Positions 42,449 to 52,129 of a stretch of DNA of 64,000 nt are shown here, one piece after another. Source of the stretch: Pontibacter sp. G13 (GTDB lineage: Bacteria > Bacteroidota > Bacteroidia > J057); assembly GCF_031851795.1 (NCBI RefSeq), contig NZ_CP134696.1, positions 1,778,501 through 1,842,500 of the forward strand, given 5' to 3'. Numbering within the stretch: position 1 is the stretch's first letter; every line of letters begins with the position of its first letter. Made by a program: the position numbers and the translations under genes. Under the pieces are notes generated by a model, which did no database searches, was not told where the DNA came from, and worked only from the letters and a program-made list of their open reading frames with translations.

Positions 42449-44416
42449 TTGGACTCCCCTAACTCGTTCGCCACCCTCGTGTTACCTAACCGGTTTTCAA
42501 ACATTCTGCTTGCATGGCTGGGCTTAGTGGCCGCAATTCCCCTGATGGGTCAATCCTATCAGGAGGGACTTCAGTTCCAATCGGTTAGACAGAGTAATAC
42601 CACTTTCAGCACCAGAATGTATGGCCTCGGTTCCATACAACGCGGCAAATGGGACGCAACCTACCGGTTTTCACACGAGCAGATCTTCAATTCCTCCCGT
42701 ACGCAAAACCGATTTGTGCAACTCATCTTTCAAGGGAGCTGGCGGCAGTATTATCAACTTTCCGATCAATGGGCCCTGGCGGGGTTGGTAGAAACGGAGC
42801 AATTCTGGTCCAATCAGAACCAACGCCATAGCCTGTATCTCGGCACGCGCTATCGCCCTACTCCAGAGATCGAACTGACCCCTATGATTGGGTACAGCTG
42901 GGATTATCGCAACCAGCAGTGGGATCACGGGATAAGTCCTTCTTTGCAATTATTGGCACGAAAAGAATTGCTGGATGGCTCGCTGGTCCAGCTTCAAACC
43001 TACACCCGGGTCAAATGGATCGATCCGCGTATGCAGCAGAATCTGCACGGAGTCGCCTCATACGGCAAACAGTTCAATGAGCGTGCAGCCATCCAATTGG
43101 AGCTTTTGGCGGGGAGAAATGAGATGGATAATTATCGCTTGGGATCGGTAGAGCGGATATTGTCAGATTCCTTGGGGGCGACCTTTCAGCTCTCCTACCA
43201 ATTGTCCAAAGCCATCCAATGGCGGTCAGCCAATCAATTTCAGCGGACCAGCAGATATTTTCGGTATGAGCAATGGACCGCAGAAAAGCCTGAATTCAAC
43301 GATTTTGGATTCGGGCAGACCCACATTTTTTCCCAGCAGCACCTTTCCTTGACCAAGCGAAATTGGGAGGGATATTTCCAATGGGAATATGAATACCTCG
43401 GCCGGATCTACGAGATTGAGAATGACCTCTTGGTGAACGACATTCAGTTTCTGCAATTGATCGAGCGGGAAAAGCGCAAAGATTATTTCCGGAAAAGGCA
43501 ATCCATCGACTGGAAAATAGCCTGGCGGTTTCATCCCAAGCACCGCTGGACCGTTCGAGGCAATAGCCGATACCTGCAATTCGATACCCCCTCGGAAACC
43601 AATCTCGACGACCATGACGAGCTGGACCAAACGGTCTCTACCACGCTTCACAATCAATGGTCTCGCACCTTTTCCACCACCTACCAATTATTGGGAACCA
43701 TCCGGCGATATGCCTTCTTGCTGGGAGATCGCAGTCAGGACAATTATACCCAGCGGACCTTGCGGATGGGATTTGAGACCGATTGGCAAATGCTGGACAA
43801 TCTGAGGATTCAGGGACAGCAGTGGGTGTATGTGACCTACCACGTCAAAGATTTTGGAGATTTGGGACTGACGGACCGCTCCACCCGCAATCTGGAAAGC
43901 CGCCTAGATCTCACCTGGCGTCCCAAACCGCGGGTGACGGCAACCGCTTCCCTTTTTCGAAGAGAAACCCATGTTTCCTACCTCAATTGGGACGAATTCA
44001 CCGAAACGCCTTTGGACACCACGGTCACCTATTTGATGCAGAACAAATGGCTCTTTTCCCCAAAATCTCCGTCCAACAAGTGGGCTTGGCAACCGAGTGT
44101 CGGCTACAAGCATTTTACGCAGGTGAGGAAATCCAACACCACGATGACCAATTTGGATGAAATATTGGTCCCCATCAATCTGAACATCCGAAATGACCAG
44201 ACCGGTCCTGAGACAGGGGCACAATTGCGGATCAGGGGAAAAGGGAGTCTTTCAGCTTCTATCTGGTGGCAGATTCAGCGCTTGGGCTACCGCTATCAGG
44301 AAATCGAAAATCTAAGTAGCCTCTCGTCTTCCTATCGGGAGGAAAATCTCCTAAAGCCGACCATTCATTTTCGACCGTTCTTTCGGGCGGAGGCCAATAT
44401 CGCGTTGGGGAAGTGA
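42449..44416 (+). CDS. large outer-membrane beta-barrel protein
   Basis: 655 residues, reading from a TTG at 42449; GTG at 42479 is a second option, and there is no in-frame ATG near. A signal-like segment (ILLAWLGLVAAIPLMGQ) precedes the mature part. It then consists of Tyr/Trp/Arg-rich strands (TYRFSHEQIFNSSRTQNRF, YFQWEYEYLGRIYEIE, SASIWWQIQRLGYRYQEIEN) typical of large barrels, and ends FRAEANIALGK. Substrate and partner are unknown. Its stop is one base before the stop of the converging rnhA gene. Confidence 0.72.
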   Translation: MDSPNSFATLVLPNRFSNILLAWLGLVAAIPLMGQSYQEGLQFQSVRQSNTTFSTRMYGLGSIQRGKWDATYRFSHEQIFNSSRTQNRFVQLIFQGSWRQYYQLSDQWALAGLVETEQFWSNQNQRHSLYLGTRYRPTPEIELTPMIGYSWDYRNQQWDHGISPSLQLLARKELLDGSLVQLQTYTRVKWIDPRMQQNLHGVASYGKQFNERAAIQLELLAGRNEMDNYRLGSVERILSDSLGATFQLSYQLSKAIQWRSANQFQRTSRYFRYEQWTAEKPEFNDFGFGQTHIFSQQHLSLTKRNWEGYFQWEYEYLGRIYEIENDLLVNDIQFLQLIEREKRKDYFRKRQSIDWKIAWRFHPKHRWTVRGNSRYLQFDTPSETNLDDHDELDQTVSTTLHNQWSRTFSTTYQLLGTIRRYAFLLGDRSQDNYTQRTLRMGFETDWQMLDNLRIQGQQWVYVTYHVKDFGDLGLTDRSTRNLESRLDLTWRPKPRVTATASLFRRETHVSYLNWDEFTETPLDTTVTYLMQNKWLFSPKSPSNKWAWQPSVGYKHFTQVRKSNTTMTNLDEILVPINLNIRNDQTGPETGAQLRIRGKGSLSASIWWQIQRLGYRYQEIENLSSLSSSYREENLLKPTIHFRPFFRAEANIALGK

Positions 44417-44417
44417 T

Positions 44418-44879
44418 CTATCCGGCTAGCCCGTTTTCGTAATTCGCATCTGCGGGCAAATTGGGCATTTGGGCTGCTGTGGTAGCAAGTTCATCGCATC
44501 GCTCATTTTCGGGGATTCCCGCATGGCCCTTGACCCATCGCATCTCGACATGATGTTTGCGGAAACTCACCAAGAATCGCTTCCACAGATCCGGGTTCTT
44601 TTTGCCTTTGAATCCCTTGCGCTCCCATCCAAACACCCATTTCTTCATCACGGCATTTTCCACGTACTTGGAATCGGTGTAGACAGTCACCTTGAGATTG
44701 TCCTTCTTGAGCGCTTCGAGCCCCATGATCACCGCGAGCAATTCCATCCGGTTGTTGGTAGTCCTGCGGAATCCGCCAGAAAGCTCCTTGCGGTGATTTC
44801 CATACATCAGAACTGTTCCATATCCTCCAGGTCCGGGATTCCCTGAGGATGCCCCATCGGTGTACATGATTATCTCCAT
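44418..44879 (-). CDS. rnhA: ribonuclease HI
   Basis: About 153 residues from ATG 44877-44879 (MEIIMYTDGASSGNPGPGG); the frame goes 16 codons further, but that part lacks family similarity. The four acidic catalytic residues are visible: YTDGASSGNPG, NRMELLAVIMGLEAL, YTDSKYVENAV and ENERCDELA. It cleaves RNA in RNA:DNA hybrids. TACCTTTG ends only four bases before the ATG, so the mRNA may have a very short leader or none. Confidence 0.95.
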   Translation of the reverse strand: MEIIMYTDGASSGNPGPGGYGTVLMYGNHRKELSGGFRRTTNNRMELLAVIMGLEALKKDNLKVTVYTDSKYVENAVMKKWVFGWERKGFKGKKNPDLWKRFLVSFRKHHVEMRWVKGHAGIPENERCDELATTAAQMPNLPADANYENGLAG

Positions 44880-45218
44880 AGCGCAAAGGTAAATAAGTGA
44901 GCGGATAAAACTAGCCTCGACTTTCACGGGATTTTGGCACCGGATGAATCATTGCCAGCACTTGAATTTCCTGCCAAATCCCCTATTCGATTGAGCGTCT
45001 TTGCCCTAAATCTACCAAGGAAAAGTACACTCAAAAATCGAATACGCACTTCTTCAGATTCTTACAAAACCGCGCTTTCGGGCGCGAATGGTACAATTTT
45101 CGCTGGAATAACATTCATGCACGGGTAAGACCTGAAGTATTGGAAAGTTGGAATGTACTAAACCTGTTTATTGATTGAAGCCCGATCGCTACGCTAAACT
45201 GATCTAACCGAATTGCTT
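44880..45218. other. divergent gap between rnhA and rlpA
   Basis: 339 bp between divergent genes. The box at 44884-44891 lies at one end. A GC-rich dyad (CCGCGC...GCGCG-like near 45070-45086) is the only other structure; no ORF is supported. Confidence 0.5.
44884..44891 (-). promoter_or_regulatory. -7 box (TACCTTTG) almost touching the rnhA start
   Basis: Exact TACCTTTG on the minus strand, separated from ATG by CGCT. With a transcription start five to seven bases after the box, the message would begin at or in the start codon. No TTG at the expected upstream distance was found. Confidence 0.48.
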
Positions 45219-46292
45219 ATGTCTAGGATTTTACTGAGCCTGATGATTTCCATGCTGTCGTTTGCACCACTCTGGAGCCAGACCGAAACCGGCGAGGCGT
45301 CCTATTACGGAGACAAACTTCACGGCAACCCGACCGCGAGCGGCGAACCTTATGACAAGACCAAATACACAGCCGCCCACAAAGAGCTGAAATTTGGGAC
45401 CATCATCGAGGTGACCAACAATACCAATGGAAAAACGGTCCGCGTAAGAGTCAATGATCGAGGACCATACAAAGCTGGCAGAATCGTGGATCTCTCCCGC
45501 GTAGCAGCAGAATCCATCGGTCTGATTCGGGCAGGCGTAGCACCTGTCACCATGAAAGTCGTAGGAGGTGGACCGCTTGGTCCAGTGAATGGCTCCTCAA
45601 GCGGCAGCAACACCTCCCAAGGAAACTATCGGCCTTCGTCCCAATCTTCCACCCGCCCACGGACCAATCCCCCTACCTCCCGAAATCGATTGGGAACCCA
45701 GCCGCGCTACACCCAATCTGCACCTGCCGCCAACACTCGCACCACTTCTTCCTCCAACTCCGGCGGATATTATCCATCTTCCGACTTTGTCATGCCCAGA
45801 TCCCAGGAGCAGCCCAAGCTCACGGACATCTCTCATCTGGAGGTTGTGGACATCAATGGCAATCCCATTCCCAAGGCAGGTCAGACCAGCACGCCCCAAA
45901 CCAACGCCAATAACCGCGTAGGCATTCCACAGAACGAAACCCAGACTTCTGGAGCGCCTGTTGTAGAGCCGCCTGTTACCACGACACCTTCCACCGCTCA
46001 AACCTATACGCCAGCCTTGTTCCAACTGAGTGCAGCCAAGTTGGCCAACTCCGGCTATGCTGTTCAGGTGGGTGCATTCTTCGATTACTACAGATTGTTG
46101 GAGGGATTGAATCAGCTCAACCAAAAAGGGTTCACCAATACCTTGGTGCATAACAGCATGAAGGATGGCAAGCCGATTTTCAGAATCTTGGTGGGGCCTT
46201 ACGACACCATGAATGTCGCCAAAGACCAATTGACCAAGCTTACCCGCTCAAAAGTCAAAGGACTTGTGGTAGATTTGAGCCAACTGAAATAA
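45219..46292 (+). CDS. rlpA: septal ring lytic transglycosylase RlpA with SPOR domain
   Basis: About 357 residues from ATG 45219 (two codons after a possible TTG). A signal peptide precedes GEASYYGDKLHGNPTASGEP and the double-psi barrel ending VNDRGPYKAGRIVDLS, the RlpA core that cuts glycan strands lacking stem peptides. A Ser/Thr/Pro/Asn-rich linker of about 150 residues follows. The C-terminal 75 residues (YAVQVGAFFDYYRLLEGLNQ ... FRILVGPYDTMNVAKDQLTK) are a SPOR domain that binds denuded peptidoglycan at the septum. Confidence 0.9.
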   Translation: MSRILLSLMISMLSFAPLWSQTETGEASYYGDKLHGNPTASGEPYDKTKYTAAHKELKFGTIIEVTNNTNGKTVRVRVNDRGPYKAGRIVDLSRVAAESIGLIRAGVAPVTMKVVGGGPLGPVNGSSSGSNTSQGNYRPSSQSSTRPRTNPPTSRNRLGTQPRYTQSAPAANTRTTSSSNSGGYYPSSDFVMPRSQEQPKLTDISHLEVVDINGNPIPKAGQTSTPQTNANNRVGIPQNETQTSGAPVVEPPVTTTPSTAQTYTPALFQLSAAKLANSGYAVQVGAFFDYYRLLEGLNQLNQKGFTNTLVHNSMKDGKPIFRILVGPYDTMNVAKDQLTKLTRSKVKGLVVDLSQLK

Positions 46293-46346
46293 TTATTCCT
46301 ATATTCTGCTGATGATTTCAGCCATTTCGGAATAATCTCCGAATGC

Positions 46347-46380
46347 AAGCCTCCTGCCCACAATTTCAGGAGGCTTGTCT
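46347..46380 (+). terminator. probable terminator after rlpA
   Basis: AAGCCTCCTG (46347-46356) pairs with CAGGAGGCTT (46367-46376) around a 10-nt loop, but the following GTCTTCG is a poor T run. It sits 54 bp after rlpA and before the next gene's ATG at 46408. Confidence 0.55.
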
Positions 46381-46407
46381 TCGTACGAGGTCCAGAATAT
46401 TACAGGT

Positions 46408-47961
46408 ATGTTTCTCCTTCGGCAAGTTTTCCCTTTCCTTGCCTGTGTGTGTCTCTTGTCTCAGGCTTCCGGGCAAACGCCCGATTATCGGTTGGACAGC
46501 TTCTTCCCAACCTTCACCACAAGATCCTCCACTCCTTCTCATCGGGGAGTAGAGGCAAACATGATGTGTTTCTCGGATAGTTCCTTCATCCATCTTGTGA
46601 TAGAAGTGATTGATCCAGATGCATTGTCAGACACCACTTGGCATCCGGAAAATCACCTCGAAGTATGGATGGGGCTCGATGACAACGCCTACCCCAATGA
46701 CTTCGAATACAGGCTCCATCCTGATTTTGTGAGCCCGATCCCTTCCCCAAACGCCCCCATGAGGTTATTTTCCATTCATGGAACCCGTGTCACCTCTCTT
46801 CGAAGATCCGATATCATTCGGGCAACCGACTATCCCAGCGACGAGGCAATCCTGGGAGATTCGTTGAATGTTCCCCTTGCTCCCGAATTGCGGGTCATGC
46901 CATTCCCCATTGGATTGGTGGGATTCGGACTGTATCCGGACAATCGACCTGCTAGATTGTTGAATTATTCGGACATGCGGCGCGTACAACAGGTCTTGGG
47001 CAAATCCTTTGGCCCACTCGAAAAGCGAATTGCGTACTATTCGGAGTGGACGGATCGTGGGTATATCATCAATATGCAGATCCCACCAGAAGCCTTGGGA
47101 ATCGCCCCCCTCCCTACGCTTTCTTCCATACGCGTAGCGGTAGATGTGCACAAATTCAATGAACCAGAATCGGCCTCCTACCCGATTTTGACCTCCTCCC
47201 CACAACGGATTGCCCAACGCCCAGCGTCATTCACCAGAATCGACCTTGGAGCCCCTATCAGTACCAACTTCACGCCCATTCCCGATGAATGGATTTCCGC
47301 TCACCCTCTGGCACCACTTGGGATTTACACCTCCAAAGGGTGGGAAATGATTCATTTGGATGTCGATGCGCTCGTCTATGGTCCCTCGAACTCCAGTGCC
47401 AAATTGGTCGAAACGGGCATTTTCCCGATCAAGAGCGAGTGGAAGCAATCCATCGTTTCAGGGGTTCCAGTGCGTCAATGGACGATCTCCTCCGATTATG
47501 TCAATGAATTGGCGAGAGAATTTCTGTGGGCGGAAATTGACGATCAGTTGATCAAGACCTCGCGTGCTCGGGACATCATCTCAGAACCGATTCGGCCGAG
47601 TCTGGAACTATTCTTCTTTCCAGATGGGACACCGGGCGCCTTGGTGATGGGCAATAGCAGTCTCGACCCCTACGGTTGGGGAAGCTGCGGAACTTGCCTG
47701 GCGGAGCAAATCTCGATTTATAGATTGGAAGGGGGGCAAAAGCGGCTCCTCCTCAACATCGAGCAGGGAAATGGTCCCAACGCCTATTGCATGGTAGGAA
47801 AATACCGCTACGCGGATAAAGCCGTTTCGCAGATGGATTGGATCAGGCCCGGCAAACTGATGGTGCTCAGGCTCAAGCATCGCTACCGAGAGGAAATTCA
47901 TCGGATCAAATTGTCTTGGGAAGACGACGGAAGCGATGTCAAGATTGAATGGATTGATTGA
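46408..47961 (+). CDS. secreted protein with CBM9-like features
   Basis: About 517 residues from ATG 46408 (MFLLRQVFPFLACVCLLSQA), a signal peptide; the upstream in-frame start lacks one. FSDSSFIHLVIEVIDPDALS and GYIINMQIPPEALGI with IRVAVDVHKFNE recall carbohydrate-binding family 9-like domains. The second half, with GSCGTCLAEQISIY and YRLEGG-like strands, is unrecognised. The role may be glycan binding on the surface; the call is tentative. A strong terminator follows. Confidence 0.58.
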   Translation: MFLLRQVFPFLACVCLLSQASGQTPDYRLDSFFPTFTTRSSTPSHRGVEANMMCFSDSSFIHLVIEVIDPDALSDTTWHPENHLEVWMGLDDNAYPNDFEYRLHPDFVSPIPSPNAPMRLFSIHGTRVTSLRRSDIIRATDYPSDEAILGDSLNVPLAPELRVMPFPIGLVGFGLYPDNRPARLLNYSDMRRVQQVLGKSFGPLEKRIAYYSEWTDRGYIINMQIPPEALGIAPLPTLSSIRVAVDVHKFNEPESASYPILTSSPQRIAQRPASFTRIDLGAPISTNFTPIPDEWISAHPLAPLGIYTSKGWEMIHLDVDALVYGPSNSSAKLVETGIFPIKSEWKQSIVSGVPVRQWTISSDYVNELAREFLWAEIDDQLIKTSRARDIISEPIRPSLELFFFPDGTPGALVMGNSSLDPYGWGSCGTCLAEQISIYRLEGGQKRLLLNIEQGNGPNAYCMVGKYRYADKAVSQMDWIRPGKLMVLRLKHRYREEIHRIKLSWEDDGSDVKIEWID

Positions 47962-47964
47962 ACG

Positions 47965-48006
47965 AAATACTCCCACAGGATGGTGCTCCTGTGGGAGTAT
48001 TTGGGT
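47965..48006. terminator. strong bidirectional intrinsic terminator
   Basis: A 16-bp perfect stem (aaatactcccacagga with tcctgtgggagtattt, 6-nt loop) between converging genes is flanked by A-rich and T-rich ends (GGGTTT on plus). Confidence 0.85.
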
Positions 48007-48744
48007 TTAGCGGCCAAGATCTACGGATACAGACACCCGCATCCCGAAGTGGTCCCACTCGCTTTTGAGCGGGTCGGTATTGTTGATATCCTCACCTATC
48101 AATTCGTTGGCAAATGGCTCGGCATCCGTTCCCGAAAAGCTCAACAGGTAGTAAGGCTCCCATGTCACGCCAAACACCCGACCAAAACCCGCGTGGAAAG
48201 GCACGGAAATTTCAAAGCCGAGGTCGAACTCATTGACGATTCGTTCCAATTGAATGTCTCCGGCTTGGCTAGAAAGGCTCGCAGTTCCGGTAGACATCTG
48301 GGTATTGGAAAGAATCAATCCTCCACCTACCCCGACATAGGAATAATCACCAATGGGTAAGAGATAACCCGTCATGGACAAGCCCAAGGAATACCCACTC
48401 AACATGGCCTCACGACGAAGTCGCTCCCCGTTTTCATCCAGCTCTGTGGCATTCAGTTGAGTTTCATAGGAGCGGAAAGTCAATCGCTTGTCATTCTTCC
48501 GACGACGGACGCCAATGGCTGCATAAACTCCGTGGACATTGGACACAGGAGACAATTCGGTGCCATCCACCGCCAATCTCGGGTTGTACAATTCATCCAC
48601 CAGATAGTTGAAGGAGCCGGGGTTTAAGAAAGCCAGGTGATATCCTCCTTCTACCAGAAAACTTCTGCTGTTGCGCTGTGCCTGAAGCGCGCTGCCCATT
48701 CCAATGAGCATCAGTAAGAGTAGACCTATTCGATTCAGATTCAT
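48007..48744 (-). CDS. outer-membrane beta-barrel protein of unknown function
   Basis: About 245 residues from ATG 48742-48744 (MNLNRIGLLLLMLIGMGSAL), a signal peptide ending AQR. The mature part is beta-rich (YHLAFLNPGSFNYLVDE, YSYVGVGGGLILSNTQM, FGMRVSVSVDLGR) and ends with the strand-like SVSVDLGR, fitting a small barrel. No function can be assigned. Confidence 0.65.
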   Translation of the reverse strand: MNLNRIGLLLLMLIGMGSALQAQRNSRSFLVEGGYHLAFLNPGSFNYLVDELYNPRLAVDGTELSPVSNVHGVYAAIGVRRRKNDKRLTFRSYETQLNATELDENGERLRREAMLSGYSLGLSMTGYLLPIGDYSYVGVGGGLILSNTQMSTGTASLSSQAGDIQLERIVNEFDLGFEISVPFHAGFGRVFGVTWEPYYLLSFSGTDAEPFANELIGEDINNTDPLKSEWDHFGMRVSVSVDLGR

Positions 48745-48878
48745 TCCGTTTGGGACGTTGGGGTTAAAAGCAACCATCTTTCAAAGAAGCTGCCGAGGAG
48801 GAATATGAAACAAGCTCATTCCCCCAGATTCATTCAATATACAGATTAGTGGATATTTCTTCAGGTTTCGTTGCACCC

Positions 48879-49748
48879 TCAAGCCTGCAAGTGGTCCTGC
48901 TTGACGCCCGTGTATGCGCAACTCATATCCCAGAGTTGCTGACAAGCGGCCTCATCGTCTGCCAATTTGGAGATTTTGGCTATTTTCTGATTGGAGAAAA
49001 ATTCTCCCGAGACCGTTGAAAGCGCCGGATCGGTCGCCAATTTCAGGGTTGTCCGGGCCCCTTTCTCTGGAGAAAGCCCGATCCAATCCATTCCCACTTG
49101 CACCCATCGAGGCAATTCACGGGTAATCCCGGTAGCTACGACTCCGGGGTGCAGGCAATTGATGGTCATCGGGGAGGAGGCCAATTTCTTGGACATGGTG
49201 CGGGTAAACATGGCATTCATCAGCTTGCTCTCACAGTAGGCTGTGAATCCCTTGAAGGGACGCTTCTGGAATTGCACATCGTCCGGCACCCACTTTCCCA
49301 TCGTATGGACAGCCGAGGATACCAGAATGATTCGCCCTTGTGGAGCGGCTTCCAGACAACTGAGCACTTCATGGGTGAGAAGGAAAGGAGCCAAGTGATT
49401 CACAGCAAAGGTATACTCCAGACCATCAGAGGTTTCCGTACGCTCGCCCATCCAAACTCCTGCATTGTGGATCAATGTGTCCAATACGGGGACCTTTTCA
49501 CGGATTTGGGCCCCTAATGATTTGATGTCTTCGATTTTCGACAAGTCACATGGGAGGCCAAAGACCCTTGGATTTCCGGATTGCTCACGAATCTCAGTTT
49601 GGGTGGCTTGGCCCTTGGATTCCGTTCGAAAGTTGAACCAAACAGTAGCGCCCATTTGTGCCAATGCAGTAGCTGTGGCTTTTCCGATTCCGGAGGTAGC
49701 ACCTGTAATGAAGATGTGCTGTTGAGAAAGATCTTGCTTTGAGGCCAT
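48879..49748 (-). CDS. short-chain dehydrogenase (retinol-dehydrogenase-like)
   Basis: About 289 residues from ATG 49746-49748 (MASKQDLSQQHIFITGATSG). ITGATSGIGKATA is the cofactor loop, ILVSSAVHTMG the catalytic Ser region and FTAYCESKLMN the complete Tyr-x-x-x-Lys pair. The substrate is unknown; the length suits the RDH/WWOX-like branch of reductases. TACCTTTG on its strand lies 25 bp before the ATG. Confidence 0.85.
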   Translation of the reverse strand: MASKQDLSQQHIFITGATSGIGKATATALAQMGATVWFNFRTESKGQATQTEIREQSGNPRVFGLPCDLSKIEDIKSLGAQIREKVPVLDTLIHNAGVWMGERTETSDGLEYTFAVNHLAPFLLTHEVLSCLEAAPQGRIILVSSAVHTMGKWVPDDVQFQKRPFKGFTAYCESKLMNAMFTRTMSKKLASSPMTINCLHPGVVATGITRELPRWVQVGMDWIGLSPEKGARTTLKLATDPALSTVSGEFFSNQKIAKISKLADDEAACQQLWDMSCAYTGVKQDHLQA

Positions 49749-50263
49749 GGAGAAAGGATTTGTTGAACCGCTCCAAAGGTACAAGATCAGTCAGCCAACT
49801 AAAACCCAGTCCGCAATTTTCAGTTCGGGTTTTCCTTTGTCCGAATTCCGGAGGAAATGCCGTTCAATTCCATTTCGGGGAATTGTGGATAGATGCGTGA
49901 TTCTACCCTACAAAAACAACTATCCCTCAGAGATATTTCACTGAGAGATAGGCTTTTCCAATGTAAGCTTTTCGAAATTTACTACTGATACTTGCGTCTG
50001 AATTTTTTTACTTGGTAAAGCAATCAGTTGGGACTTCCCCAATTCTACGGCTTCTCTATCTATCACGCGCTCCATGAGAGCATCTCACTGACCTCCCATA
50101 TTCGGGCTTTGTGTCAGTCAAAAATTGTCCATGTTCAAGTAGTGTATAAAGTCAGAGCAGTTGCAATGTAGATTTGGTGAAGGAACGGCGGGTGTTTGCC
50201 CAGCCGTTTCTTGCTTATGGACTTTTGGTTCGCAAATTGCGAAAATACCATTCTCCCAACGCT
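49749..50263. other. gene-free stretch upstream of the SDR gene
   Basis: 515 bp without a supported gene. It is A+T-rich, with a GC dyad AACGGC/GCCGTT near 50185-50208 and the box at 49774-49781. I see nothing else. Confidence 0.5.
49774..49781 (-). promoter_or_regulatory. -7 box (TACCTTTG) before the SDR gene
   Basis: Exact match on the minus strand, 25 bp before the ATG. A TTG lies 14 nt upstream, shorter than the 19 nt of the tRNA promoters. Confidence 0.42.
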
Positions 50264-51640
50264 CTAGGAAAATAACGTCCCCGGACTGCTTCCGATGGTC
50301 ATGGACACCTGCTGAGGATCGCTCAATCCATACTTCTTGCTGAGCCAATGCGCAGTTTTCAATCCCTCATCTCCTTTGGCCAATAGGCACACGATTCTCG
50401 ACTCGCCTGCATTTGTGAGTCTCGCTCCCATGATTCCTTTATCTGTTCCCAGCTCCATCACATGAGCCACCAGTTCTCCGGCAAGATTGCTGACCAGTCC
50501 ACAGGCCGCCAAACTCTTGTGAGAGGCATACATCAGTTTGCCCATTTCTTCGAGGGCTTCTTGAGATTGGGGATTGCTGGAAAGATTGCGGAGCAAGTAC
50601 ATGAATCGACTCGCGCGGGCATTCTCAAAAATCACATGGCTGGTCGCAGCCGCGATCGGATATACCTTGAGGGGATGCAATTCTGCTCCTTTGTCCAAGA
50701 CCACCCCGAATCGCAGCAAGAAGTCTCCTCCACTCATACAGGTCGGCAACAATCGCCTGAATCGGTAGGTGAATTCCTGGGGAGGGATGTTGGCGAGGTA
50801 ACCTTTGTAGGGCATTTCCTCCATATCGCCATTGATCAAAGCTTCCTTCATGTCCCGAAAAGCTGTCTCCAGATGACGAGCGATCATGGTATAGCCCATA
50901 GAAGCGGCGGTACGGACATGCAACGGCCTTTCCGGTTTTTCGTCAGGGCTTGCATCTACGTGAATGCCCACGAAATGAAGGTCATCAGGCACCTCCAGCG
51001 TAGGATATACTTGCCCGGGTTGGCAAAGAATGGGCAGCACCTTGAAGGCTTCTCCCAGATATGCAGTGAGCACGTTCCCGGCTGATTCTGCTTCTTTGGC
51101 GATGTATGTTTTGGCGATCATGGCCAATCGAGGTGCTTCGAATACCTTGAGCTCCGCCCCGAATGTCTTGGCAATCGCAATCAGCGTAGCCACCATCGCT
51201 GGCGCATCCATAGAATGCATATCTCCACTTCCTCCTTCAATTTCCACCCAGATATCCATCCCGAAAGAGGGAATTTGCTTTTCCTTGATCATCACCATCA
51301 CACAGCCCACGAGTTGGGACCAAGTATCGGTTCCGGCGGCAGATTTGAGCGATGCCTTGATTTTGGGATAGTGGACATTTCCCTTCGAATCCAATAGGGA
51401 GGAAATGGGAACTCGCAAATACATGGGGCTCAATGGCAAATCCGCTTGAATCTGAAGGATTCCGTCAGTCCGCTTCGCCACACTCACCTTGACTCTTCGA
51501 TCTGTGGGGATCTGCAAAGCAAGGCAACCTCCATATTCAGCTCCACCTCCCAAGATGTCTAGCCTCGCGGGTGCTGATGATTCGTTGATGTATCGTCCCT
51601 GTCCAAAAAATCGCTTTTTGGGACTGGTAAAATCGTTCAT
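50264..51640 (-). CDS. GHMP kinase, galactokinase/arabinokinase-like, with degenerate loops
   Basis: About 458 residues from ATG 51638-51640; the frame continues upstream without family motifs. Motif 1 reads APARLDILGGGAEYGGCLAL, like galactokinase/arabinokinase APGRxDxxGG. The phosphate-binding motif 2, normally GLSSSAA-like, is EGGSGDMHSMDAPAMVA, two or three residues longer. Motif 3, normally GGGxGG, is GARLTNAGESRIVCLL. These departures in both phosphate loops suggest altered activity or loss of catalysis. It may act on a sugar or be a regulatory relative. Confidence 0.7.
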   Translation of the reverse strand: MNDFTSPKKRFFGQGRYINESSAPARLDILGGGAEYGGCLALQIPTDRRVKVSVAKRTDGILQIQADLPLSPMYLRVPISSLLDSKGNVHYPKIKASLKSAAGTDTWSQLVGCVMVMIKEKQIPSFGMDIWVEIEGGSGDMHSMDAPAMVATLIAIAKTFGAELKVFEAPRLAMIAKTYIAKEAESAGNVLTAYLGEAFKVLPILCQPGQVYPTLEVPDDLHFVGIHVDASPDEKPERPLHVRTAASMGYTMIARHLETAFRDMKEALINGDMEEMPYKGYLANIPPQEFTYRFRRLLPTCMSGGDFLLRFGVVLDKGAELHPLKVYPIAAATSHVIFENARASRFMYLLRNLSSNPQSQEALEEMGKLMYASHKSLAACGLVSNLAGELVAHVMELGTDKGIMGARLTNAGESRIVCLLAKGDEGLKTAHWLSKKYGLSDPQQVSMTIGSSPGTLFS

Positions 51641-52129
51641 GGTAGTAATCCTAATCCTGAGTCGGGAAACCCCGGTTTCAGGCGATTGGCAACAAGGCAA
51701 GGGTTGTATTAGGTTGAGATCGGATTGGAGTGACAGTCTAACTCAGGAAAGCACAGGAAAGTTCTCTTACTGAAAAGCCCTATGTTCGAAGGATTGTGGT
51801 TCGAACGCTGGAAGGTACATTCGGGACCAAATGGAAATTGGCGGTTTTCGGAGGAATCTATCGACGAGAATTCAGGAGGTCTGACTCGTCCGCTCAGAGT
51901 CAAATCGTCCGAAAATGAAACGGGAGGATAGGGGGGATATCCCAAATCAGGGGGCCATATCTCCGAGAATTTGGAAGTCTGATCTCCACCAAGGATATTC
52001 TAGGCTTTTCTGCGAATGACCACCTTACGCCATTTGGGATCTGGATGAATCAGCGGATTCTGACCGGTGAAAATCTTTACTTTTCAAAGGGTTTCGATCA
52101 TTCCAATTTCGACTGCTACTCCTAACCGT
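51641..52129. other. divergent gap upstream of the sugar-dehydrogenase fusion
   Basis: 489 bp between divergent genes. No repeat copy, no exact promoter box and no credible ORF; open frames here lack family features. Confidence 0.5.
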
